Source: Lantana camara (lineage: Eukaryota > Streptophyta > Magnoliopsida > Lamiales > Verbenaceae). From it: DNA of 64,000 nucleotides. Of this stretch, positions 44,985 through 55,262 are shown piece by piece; positions within the stretch are counted from its first letter, which is position 1; each line of letters starts with the position of its first letter. Location: positions 33,462,501 through 33,526,500 of the forward strand of contig CM074865.1 of assembly GCA_037501455.1 (NCBI GenBank), given 5' to 3'. The notes under the pieces were generated by a model that made no database searches, had not been told where the DNA came from, and saw nothing but the letters and a program-made list of their open reading frames with translations. A program made the position numbers and the translations under genes.

Positions 44985-45969
44985 TCGGGAGCGTTTCTTT
45001 AGGGTTATGTATTTTATTTATTTGATTCTGTAATTTAATTGTTCGTTCATATGCCCTTTGTGCCTAATTTGAACTACGTGTCCTTGTTTGTTACATTTAG
45101 AAACTATAGAATTTAATTGAAATAGTAAAGGTTGGGCCTAATTGAATATATTGGAAACTATGTGGGTTAAATTGAATGAAATAGAAATATAGGGACTTGT
45201 TTGCAAATTAGTCATACGAGCACTCATTTGTATTTTCGAGCCTCGTAACCTTGTTTCTTATATTTTTACAAACCCGTTACCTACCTTTTCATTCAATTCT
45301 TAGCACGTCGCTTTTGAAAACAGTATTTTAAATTAACCCTAAACCAGACCAATTTATCCAGAAATAACACAAACTAACTAAAGCCATAAAATATCTTCTT
45401 GGTGGGACCCATGTAACACCCCGCACGGTGGGTCACAACATCCTTCGCACCAAAGCCCGATCCACATACGAGATGGAAGGCCCGTACATGAACCAAACAG
45501 TGGCGAACGGGAGAGAGATAAACTCATACCTAAGCTAGGCGGGACGTAGACCCTAAACATCAGAATCAACTCATAGAATAAATGCAGAAGCAGAAGCATT
45601 CAAATCAAATTAAATCTTGCAAGAACAGTTGACGGGTTCAACTAGCATAAATACCTAATCTCGAAATCAACCAGAAATAATAAATCAATGGGTTCAATCT
45701 ATCCCTAGAAGCCTCTCCCGAAATAATCACAGTGATACGGATTCATCTAATCCAAGAACCTGTCCTAAACTATCCCGAAATTCATACATTGAAAGCATAA
45801 TTATAAACCTGTACAGAATATATCGTATATATAATTTCAAACATAGTTCGGAATAAAATACTTAACAAATTCAAACTGACAGACACAGACTCGACAGACA
45901 GGACACATAGACGCCTAGCTCGAACTCGAACAACCTGAACCTGCAACTAAAACATAAAGAGGGAGGGGT

Positions 45970-45983
45970 CAGTCTAAAGACTG
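45970..45983 (-). other. Conserved LTR hairpin CAGTCT/AGACTG
   Basis: Six-base arms around AA. The sister LTR at 17278-17291 has only CAGT/ACTG. Confidence 0.7.
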
Positions 45984-47899
45984 AGTGAGGGGATACCCAC
46001 ACACACTTACATATAAATAGAGCACAACACGTTCAAAATTAAATGTTCGTGAATCCGGGATTAGTTTTTGCATGCCAAAACATTTGCCCGTGATATTATA
46101 TATATCGGGTGGCTTATCAAAACAGATAAACAAAACTTAATTTATACATTTATCAAAGCGTACGTTCAAATTCATGCAGACTTAGCACACATATCAAAGC
46201 ATATTTTATTAGGTTAAAAGTATACCAAATTTTGTCTAAATTTAAGAATCTACCCCCGTTTCACAAACTTATGACAGACAGACAGACAGAACACTCGACG
46301 GGCATGAGTTTAAATTCCAACCTCCTTCATATCATATTCAAATACATACTCGAATTGAAAAGAAGTCTAAATGAAACGTACCTCCTGCTCCGGGTGATGG
46401 AAGGGTTGTACATACCCTAGCCATCCAAATATTTATGTATGGGTCGTGAGTTTCATGACACTCACGATCGAGGATTCCCTTCCCCAACCAACCTCCTGGT
46501 GGGGTCCGGGTTGATCCTTTCAAAGTGGAGACTGTACTAGGGAGTAACCCGACGGCCCAATTCCGTCCCAGGGCTCCTTTGCACCAATCTCAGGGGCCCA
46601 GTAAAGTGCAAAGTTCAAAGTTCAAAGTTTCAGATCCCGCTACAGATAGACAGACGTAACTCATGCATATCATTCTTATCATATCGTACGTACATGCCAC
46701 ACACACACTGACCTTAAAATCATATCAAAACCGAGACTAAGCATACATAGGCTCATACATAGCGTTTATACTTTCAGACATATAGCAAAACCATCAAGGT
46801 ACATACGTCGCACATATTTACGTATACATAAGGCTTATAAATCGCATACATTCGAAAACGGGTACGTTGCAATAGGTATAACTATATCCTAACCTCACCT
46901 GGTACCAAACAAAGCCGAACACGAAGCAAATGGTCCACCCCGGAAACTGAATGACTCACTTGTCATCACCCGGGTGTACCTGTACCAACTGAGCACACAA
47001 AACACAACACAGGGCTCAGACTCAGACTCAGACAACCAGACGGAGACGCACGATAATGCTCATGATTGCACAAAACGAAATTCATATGATGGACATTCAC
47101 AAAACAAACAAATTAAATGCGTGTATCACATAACGGATTCAAATCAATTTAGGTAGTTAGACTTTAATTGTAAAGTTTTATTTACTTATCCAAGGCATAA
47201 TAATTCATTTTTACATTGTCAAGATTAGCATATTTATTTATCAAATGACAAAGTTTAATTAATTCAAATCATACAAATTTACATATTTAGAAAATTACAA
47301 ATATACCCCTTTAAGCTAAACAATTAGCACAAATTCAACATATCGGGGTTCAATTTGCAAATTACAACGTCCATACATATCACATTTCATACATTACACG
47401 ATTTCATATACATTGGAATTCATATTGATTGACAATTACAACAATAAATAATTTATTGCATTTAAAACAATTAGATTCAAATATTCAAATTACACAAAAT
47501 GATTCAAACAAATCAACCAGACATTCGATTGATGAACGAAAAGTGGCGTTGGACTCGCCACGATGAAAGGGACTCGCTGTCCAAAGGGCGTCGGAACGCC
47601 ACCGCCAGAACCTGCCGGACCGCCACATGTGTCCGGTGGTTAGAAAGTTCCCCGTGAATGGTGAATCGTACGTCTCAGCATGCTCGATAAAAGCCCTTAA
47701 TCAAAATTTGGAAATACGGAATCTACCGGATTTAAATAAGAAAAAACTGATTCAAATTAATAATTAAATCGTGAAAGCTGGGAAATGAAATTAAATCCAA
47801 ACCGCTTGATGAAAATGAACTCCGAGCATACCGTTGGAAGGGTCTCGTCGATTACTTCGAAAGCCCTAACTCAATTATCGAAAAAAGTCATCGGAAAGA

Positions 47900-48700
47900 T
47901 GGCTGCCATTGGCCATTGAGCCGCTATATGCCACCACCAAACGGCCGAATTTTGAGTTGGGTGAACAAACAAAGATAGATCTCATCGTGCTGAACAACTT
48001 TCATGAAGGGTCCGTTGCCAAAAGATCATCGGAAACAGCCCCCGATATCCGTCGAAGATCCCGTAGCTGCTATTATCATCGGAACCACCACTTACGGCCA
48101 AAATCTGCTCAAATCGAGGCCGGAAAACGAACTCAGTGGGTCAAAAAACCTTGGTATCGTTGGAACCACCACTTACGGCCAAAATCTGCTCAAACTGAGG
48201 CCGGAAAACGAACTCAGGGGGTCGAAAAACCTTGGAAATCGTTAAACATTGTCGGAAAAAGCCACCGGAGTCGCCGCCTCCTACAATACACGTGCCGCCA
48301 CCATGAAACTTCCAACGGCATGTGCGCGGCCACTGCGGCTCCATCGACTGCGCCGCCAACACGGAAATGAATGCCGTCCTCTCCCACACAAAGCCCGGTC
48401 ATCCGCTGCCCGGTTCCGCCACCGTAAACCACCACGAGACGATCTGGCGGTGCGTGTGACACCACCGCGGCCCCGATGGCCGCGCCGCCAATGCGAAAAT
48501 TAACATTGGGGTGTTGCATTCTAGACCCCGGTGGTTGTGTCCCAAAACGGCCACCAAACACCGCCGTGAGAAGCCGGTGAAGTCGCGGTGGTTTGACCCC
48601 CCTTCTGCTGTGACTGAAAATTGGGGAAACACTCTGCCACTACTTGTCATCAGGCTAAGATCTTGGTATGGTTGTTTCGTGTCGTCGAGCTCTTCGAAAA
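47900..48700 (-). other. GC-rich module in LTR with duplicated unit
   Basis: Counterpart of 19350-20060. On the minus strand the unit TTCGCATTGGCGGCGCGGCC (about 48498) recurs as TTCCGTGTTGGCGGCGCAGT (about 48370), each followed by a CACATGCC/CACGCACC element. Frames of 80-153 codons are open on both strands but are not conserved with the sister LTR and contain no domain I know. Confidence 0.5.
48081..48242 (+). repeat. 81 bp tandem duplication
   Basis: Unit 48081-48161 (GGAACCACCACTTACGGCC...) is repeated at 48162-48242 with a few differences. The sister LTR near 19540 has a single diverged unit (GGAACCGCCATCTACGGCC), so the duplication is specific to this copy. 81 is divisible by three, which extends an open frame across it. 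Confidence 0.9.
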
Positions 48701-49112
48701 GCACTACTCATTCATCGAAATCCGTCGAGTATCGGCCAAGTTCCAATGTGTGCATGTGTTTAGTGTGTGTTTCTGTCTAGATCGTGAGAGAGCACGTACG
48801 AGAGAGAGAGCTAAAGTCTGGGTCGCTAAACAAGGATCCGGTTATTTATCCTTGGTCCTCAACACGCGAGAACAACCGGGAGGAAGGGTTAACGACATCA
48901 AAATTGGACAAACTTACAGTCTATGGACTCATTTCAAAGCCCCAAATGCGAAAAAAAAAGGGGTCCAAGAGGTCGGAACCTTGATCAAACGAGAAATGAA
49001 CGAAAAACCGCTAAAAAGAGAAAATTGCAAACAAGCCCCTAAACTCTTAAAGAGTTGCAAATAGGGCCACGCAAAGCACAAAATCACAGAATTAAACACA
49101 TAAGAAAGTCGA

Positions 49113-49118
49113 CACGTG
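49113..49118 (-). promoter_or_regulatory. G-box CACGTG near LTR start
   Basis: GACACGTGGC, 36-41 bases inside the LTR on the minus strand; the sister LTR has CAGGTG here. Role inferred. Confidence 0.35.
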
Positions 49119-49188
49119 GCGTAGCTCGTACGTCGGAAGAGCGGGATGTTACAACCCACATCTCTCTCTCCCTTATACCAATCGGTAT

Positions 49189-49208
49189 CCCCCCCCCCCC
49201 CCCCCCCC
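49189..49208. repeat. Run of 20 C
   Basis: Homopolymer of 20 cytosines between ATCGGTAT and GCCAACCCC. Its length is likely to be unreliable in any assembly. Confidence 0.9.
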
Positions 49209-49619
49209 GCCAACCCCATTCTGTTTTCTTTTTCTTTTTCATTTGAAGAGAAAAGAAGAGAAAGGAGCCCTAGCTCCTCCACCACCACGAATCGGACCAC
49301 CACTTCTGACGAGCTCCGTCCACTCTGACTACCACCGATCATCACCCTGCTCTCCCCTTCGCCTTGGTAAGCTTTACCCCCATTCTCTTGCATATATGTG
49401 TGTATGTATATATATGTATATATTTTGTATTATTGTTGAAATATGTGATTTTGATATTTAATTCGAGTTTTGTTGATGTTTACTTGTTTATACGTAGTTG
49501 TTTGTTGTTGTTTTATGATTCCGGGTGATTTCGGAGCTCCATCGGCTTCCCCGGAGCGTTTTTCCACTGTTGCCCTGTTCTTCCAATGCCATTTATGTCG
49601 CCTGTGTAGTTAGGTCATG

Positions 49620-49700
49620 CCTGCGATCGTTTTAAGGCCATTTTTGGTTGCGGCCACGACCAACAAGTCGAAGGTTGGCTGTTTTGCCTTCGCGGTCGTG
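49620..49700 (+). repeat. GGTTGCGGCCACGACC-type palindromes
   Basis: GGTTGCGGCCACGACC at about 49650 and CGCGGTCGTGAC at about 49690, matching the motifs at 6404-6540 in another LTR. Confidence 0.45.
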
Positions 49701-51592
49701 ACTGATTTTCAATGCAATTTTGTCCCTTAAACGTGCTCTGATTGGGCTGAAATTTTAACTGTAGGTACCTCCTTGAGTGTAGAACGCTCTCCTTGTTACG
49801 GATTATCAATATCTATTCTAGATTGTGAGATATGATCGTTTCATTTTTGTGCCACCACTTTACCGATTTTCTGCTTGCATTAAACTTCAAACCTACGCCT
49901 TTTTCGGATCGCTTTGAACCATGAGTCGAGCCATATACCGTTGGAAATTCCTGTTTGTCTAGTTTCATATCCAAGAAATAAAACTCAATTATCAATTCTC
50001 AAACTCAAGTTATGCTTTTTTTTCTATAGCTTGTCCGTTTTGGAATATTTTCAAGTTTTGCCCTTTTTCGCTCGGAACCACTTCTTGTGTTCTCCTTCCA
50101 TTTTTCCAGTACTTTCTCAACTCCAAACTTGTTGTTAGCTTGTTTTAGCATATGTATATGTATGTACTTTATTTATATGCAACTTACGTGACTTAAGTTA
50201 TGTGAATTTGATACACGAATCACATGTGCACGTTATTATATGATTTTGTGTTAATATATGCATTAATTATGCACATGAACTTATTTCTTGGTATTATACT
50301 TTAGTTGGGTACATGTGAATGACTGTGTTTGCCTTTCCTTCGTGCCTATATGTTCTTATATGCCCCTATATGACTTCAATTGTACGTTAACGTGATGTTT
50401 GCTCTCAATTATACCTCTATATGTTTAATTTGATTTCAATTAGTTGTTAACGTACTATGTGATCTAGCATGTATTCCATTGTGTAATTATTTGTCTAAAT
50501 TGCCATGGAATGACTTATGTGCTTGATTATATGATTCACTTACCACTTGAATTATTTGAATAGTGTGTCTAATTGCTCGAACATGACACGAACAAGGATT
50601 ATGCCATATGAATATCATGAATTATGTTTAAGTCTTATATGCATGCATTCGTAGCATTCATATGCATTGTCGTGAGTTTATGTAGTTCATCTTGCAGTTT
50701 AAATCTTTGGTTTATGTTCGGTTTGTATAGGTGCACCCGGGGTGGTGACATGGTTGCTGTGTAGGTTCTGCGGTGAACCAATCGTCTTCTCTACGGCACC
50801 GTCTGGTCTAAGGTGAGGTTAGGATATAGTTAAACCCTAATGAAATGTGCCCGTTTTAGATTACATGTGACTTATAAGCCTTATGTATATGTAAATATGT
50901 GCGAGGTTAAGTATTTTGATGGTTTTGTTATCCGTTTGAAAGTATGAACGCTATGTATGAGCCTATGTATGCTTGCTTTTGGATATGATTTATACGCAAG
51001 TGGTAAGTACGCATGTGTGTATGTATAATATGTATGCATGTGGTAGGTACGTATGTGTGTATGTATGATATGTATGCATGAGATATATGTGGTATATATA
51101 TGTTAGTCTGTAGCGGGTTAGGTTTATGACTTTGAATATGAATTTGAATCCGATGGGCCTCGAAGATTTGTACGAAGGAGCCCCGGGACGATGTCGGGCC
51201 GTCAGGTCTGCTCCTGAGGTACAGTCTCCATCTATCTTAAAGGATGTACCGGAACCCACGAGGAGGTTTGATTTGGGGATGGACTCCTGAGGGTCGAAGA
51301 AGCATTGAGCACTCCCCTCACCTGTTAGATGGCTAACCCTTCCATCACCGGAGAAGAGGTAGGTATGTATGATTTTGGAGTTGGTTGGAGTTTGAGCTCG
51401 TACGCGCCAAGTGTTCTGTCTGCTCTGTCTTAAGCTCGTGACAGGAGTAGATTTATAAATTAAGATAAAATTTGGTATATTTTTTAACCTAATAAAACAT
51501 GCTCTGATATGTCTGCTAAGTTTGCTTTTATATGAACGTACAATTTGATATATGTAACTTAATTTTCGTTTGTTCAGTTTGTTAAGTCACCT

Positions 51593-51637
<45 letters not shown>
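51593..51637. repeat. (TA)n microsatellite
   Basis: About 45 bases of TA with one C interruption. Confidence 0.95.
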
Positions 51638-51640
<3 letters not shown>

Positions 51641-51747
51641 TGGGCAAATGTTTTGGTGTGTAAAAACTAACCCCGTATTCATGAATATTTAATTTTGAAT
51701 GTGCTGTGCTCTATGTATATGTAGGTGTGTGTCGGTAGCCCCTCACT

Positions 51748-51761
51748 CAGTCTTTGGACTG
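51748..51761 (+). other. Conserved LTR hairpin CAGTC/GACTG
   Basis: Five-base arms around TTTG, followed by ACCCCTCCCCTCCCC. Both stem and loop differ from the LARD version, but pairing is kept. Confidence 0.7.
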
Positions 51762-52973
51762 ACCCCTCCCCTCCCCATGTTTTTAGTTTGTAGGTTTCGC
51801 TTTGGAATCAGTTTCGAGTCAAAATTTTCATCGAGTTAGGTCTTTGTTTAAATTCGAGTCCTTTGCATATGCATTTGTAATTCGATAAGATTGTACGTTC
51901 GACCTATGAATGTACGTATTTATACATTGCTTTGAATATGTTATATATCATTAATCGGGACAGTCTTCTAGGGATAAAATGAACCCGTTGATTTATGATT
52001 TATGTTTATTGTAGCACCCCAGACGGAGGATACCACATCCCCCACACTAGGACCCAGACCCCGGTCATGAAATAGGAAGTCCATACCCGAATCCAAATCA
52101 TAGAGAACGGGAGACCAACTCACGCACTAGGCTAGGCGGATCTAACTCGACAAACTCAGAACGCGGAAGCAATTTAGAACAATCATTAACAAATAGCCGA
52201 AGCAATTAAAACAACATGCAGAACACGTGACGGGTTCAACTAACATAGATAGCTAATCCTGAATATCACCATACATAACAGGTGAGGGGTTCAACTAGCA
52301 TAGATACCTAGTCCCGAATATCAATTCATAATCCAACATAATAAACTACATAAGTATCATCATAATATCTAATAACATCCAAGTACTAGCTTATTAACCC
52401 GACACGGTTTAAGTCTAAGTAGAACATAACATAAACTTCAAGTGTGAAACATAAATACATAACATAAGTAGAGTATGCGACAAATGCATCCTAACACCAA
52501 CTAGACTGACAAGTGTGACTCAGAAGACTAAGTTCCGCCTAGCCCAATCTAAAAGAACTTACAACTAAAAGATAAAATGAGGGGTCAGTCAACTGAATGA
52601 GTGAGGGGACTAACGCACAACCACAATATATATATATATATAATGAGCATAGCACAAAACAAAAGGATGGACTCATGAACCGAGGATAGGTGTTGCATAC
52701 CAAAACATTTCGAAGAACCCAAATAGATATAAGTTAGAAAACATTTTTCAGAAAGACTTATCCCGATTCATAATTCCATACACGACATATCAAGTGCTCG
52801 GCGAGTACGAGCTTCCAACCTTTACTCCTCAGAACATAAAGCAAAATCAATCCATCCTCTACTCCAATGATGGAAGAGCCATGCGTTGGCCTTAACCATC
52901 AAACGATAAATAGACTCAGAAGGGGTAGCGAACCCACAAGTGCCCTCCCCGGCGGTACACCGAAGGCTCAAGA

Positions 52974-53534
52974 TATCACGCCTCCCCTATCTCCCTGCGC
53001 TCTAGGGCCCCTTGACCCGCAACTCAACGTAGCCGCTGGGCCACCCCGCAAGCGAGTCCGCATCAATGACAAGACAAGCTGCTATCGAGTCTTAGGTGTT
53101 AGGGTCTTTATAAATGTAAATAGTTAGTTAGTCGGTAGTGGGCAAGTTGCTGCCCTTTTATCCCGCTTTTCGCGTGGTATAACCCCCTGTAATAGTTAGT
53201 GAGGTTACAATAGAAATATTTGTTTTAAGTACTTTAGGGGAGAGCAGTGAATCGAAGCAAGGTTAAGCAAAGTTAGCAAGCAGTCTATTCTAATCTCGGG
53301 CATTCTCCCCGGTCCTTTGTGGACGCCCGCATCAGTGTACTATATTCTTGGTGAATATAATGAACGTTAATTTCCCTTCAATGTTGTTGTCCCTCTAAAG
53401 CGTTCCATAGGGTTGGGCGTGAGTACGACGTACAGTGTACGTACATTGTTGGTTAGGCGAACGTAGCGAGCATGAAGCCCGCTACTAGTCGCACGGTGCA
53501 CAGTTCCTAGCAACCTACTCGGTGCCCTGTGAGA
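52974..53534 (+). repeat. Chromovirus 5' LTR, about 560 bp
   Basis: Alignable with 58295-58847 from GCGCTCTAGGGCCCCTTGA (52997) to GGTGCCCTGTGAGA. The first 20-odd bases are poorly matched, so the start is approximate; TATCAC...GTGAGA would be nearly inverted ends, not the usual TG/CA. Confidence 0.8.
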
Positions 53535-53536
53535 GG

Positions 53537-53548
53537 TGGTATCAGAGC
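53537..53548 (+). other. Chromovirus primer binding site
   Basis: TGGTATCAGAGC two bases after the LTR, a perfect initiator Met-tRNA site. Confidence 0.95.
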
Positions 53549-53583
53549 CTCAACTCTTAATCCACAGGGACGAGGCAAGAATC

Positions 53584-55262
53584 ATGGCAGAGGAGTCAGG
53601 GGTCGCGTAGCCCATAAAGAAAAGCACTAAAGAACGGTTGGACGACCTGGAAGAAGAAAATGGAAGGCTCTCATATATTGTTGCGAGCCTGGAGAAAAAG
53701 GTAGAAATGTTGGAAGCGGAGGTCGTGAGCCTCCAAGCTCAGCTTGGCGAGAGTAGAGAAGCCTGCCAAGGTTTTGCGGAAATAATTAGAACAAGCGACC
53801 TCGTGGGAGTAAGGCACAAAATGGAGGAGCTGAGAATTCAGTTGGGTATACTCCAAAGAGCTGTAGGGAACGGAGCGGCCGTGAACCACGACCCAGTTGC
53901 AAGGCTTCGGATTCCTGAACCAAAAGCCTACGAAGGGACTAGAGATACGAAGGAAGTCGAGAACTTCCTCTTCGATATGGAACAGTATTTTCTCGCTGCG
54001 CATATAGATGATGAGGCAAGAAAGGTGACGACGGCCATAATGTACTTGGCTGGGGATGCCAAACTGTGGTGTAGAAGAAAATATGCTTAGATCCAAGCGG
54101 GGGTAGTGTGCTTAGACACTTGGGATCATCTCCGAGAAGCAATCAGACAACAATTCTTCCCGGAGAACATTGAATACATTGCTCGCAAGGCACTGCGTGA
54201 ACTAAAGCAAATGGGTTCGGTAAGAGACTACATAAAGGTTTTCTCAGCGCATAGGTTGAGCATTACCGACATGTCAGAGAAGGATAAGCTCTTCACGTTC
54301 ATGGAAGGCTTGAAAACATACGTGAGGAGTGAACTCCAGCGCCAAAGACTAATGGACCTTAAGGCCGCGATGGGAGTGCCCGAGAGATTGATAGATTTGA
54401 ACCCCGAACCTCGGTGTGTGCCGCCAACAACGAACTTGGCACCAACGAGAGGAGGGGTCGGGGGAGGGCCGAGACCCTTTCAAAGCGGTCCGTTTAACAG
54501 TGGGGGAGAGAGACCATCCCCAAGCACCGCCAGCTCTCATGCAAGTTTTAATAGGAGCAAAACTACAGAGAGCAGGCCGTTCACAATCCCACAAAGGAGA
54601 TGCTTCCTTTGTGGTGACGGGTCACACTACATGCAAAACTGCCCCCAGAACAAGCAGTTAGTGAACGCCTTGGGAAGCTTGTCAAAACTTGCCGAGAAAG
54701 TGGCGGAACCGGCAGGAGATGGGCCACAGGTTGTGGCGGATAATGGAGGTAAAGCATACGATGATGGCGTAGAAGAGAATTTGGGGGCCATTTCTCACCG
54801 ATGCAACCCCTTGATTCATCAAATTACAGCGCGACGAAGAGTGCCGACGACTACGGTAAAGCATGTACCGGCCCTGTTGGGAAACAAAATTGAGGAGAAG
54901 GGTAAGCCCAGGAAGAAAAAGGCCCTCATGTTTGTGGACGTGAAAGTTAATGGGAAGTCAGTGAGAGCGATGATTGATATTGGTGCTACGAATAACTATT
55001 TGGCAAGCACCAAGGTGGAGAGATTGGGATTGGTGCTGGAAAAGGGAGTTGGTCGAGTAAAAGCAATCAACTCGGCCGCACAACCAGTTGCGGGTATAGC
55101 TAGATCGGTACCCATCAAGGTTGGTCAATTTGAAGGAAGAACCAATCTCTCAGTGGTGATAATGGATGATTTCAAGCTCATTCTCGGGCTTGAATTTTTG
55201 CGGGATACAGGTGCAACGGTTATGCCTCATGTAGACTCCTTGATGATGATGGGGAGTAAACC
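53584..55262 (+). pseudogene. Chromovirus gag and protease, with in-frame stops
   Basis: The ATG at 53584 follows the PBS by 35 bases. Codon 9 is TAG (53608), and codon 169 is TAG (54088). Between them are a coiled-coil-like Glu/Leu-rich segment (about residues 18-60) and the gypsy Gag core (PEPKAYEGTRDTKEVENFLF; later REAIRQQFFP). A Ser/Pro/Gly linker and the CCHC knuckle CFLCGDGSHYMQNC (residues 340-353) follow. The protease has MIDIGATNNYLA, so the catalytic D-T/S-G is D-I-G (Asp codon at 54976), an expected loss of activity through a C-to-T change. Gag would coat the RNA and the protease would cleave Gag-Pol. Confidence 0.9.

Larger units (their letters stand above)
45412..49153 (-). mobile_element. 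Solo LTR of element 2 family, 3.74 kb
   Basis: TGTAACACCCCGCACGGTGG at the left, GCGGGATGTTACA at the right, and perfect target duplication ACCCA (45407-45411, 49154-49158). It matches 16723-20491 throughout. No internal domain, hence a solo LTR. It holds the CAGTCT/AGACTG hairpin at 45970-45983, a GC-rich module at 47900-48700 and an 81 bp tandem duplication. Confidence 0.93.

Noticed and set aside
47909..48704. Frames of 80-153 codons in the LTR GC-rich module as a protein gene
   Set aside because: Frames are not shared with the sister LTR at 19350-20060, and the longest owes its length to an 81 bp in-frame duplication.
52867..53127. 86-codon frame at the start of the chromovirus LTR
   Set aside because: Spans the junction between two unrelated repeats (host LTR and gypsy LTR), so it is accidental.
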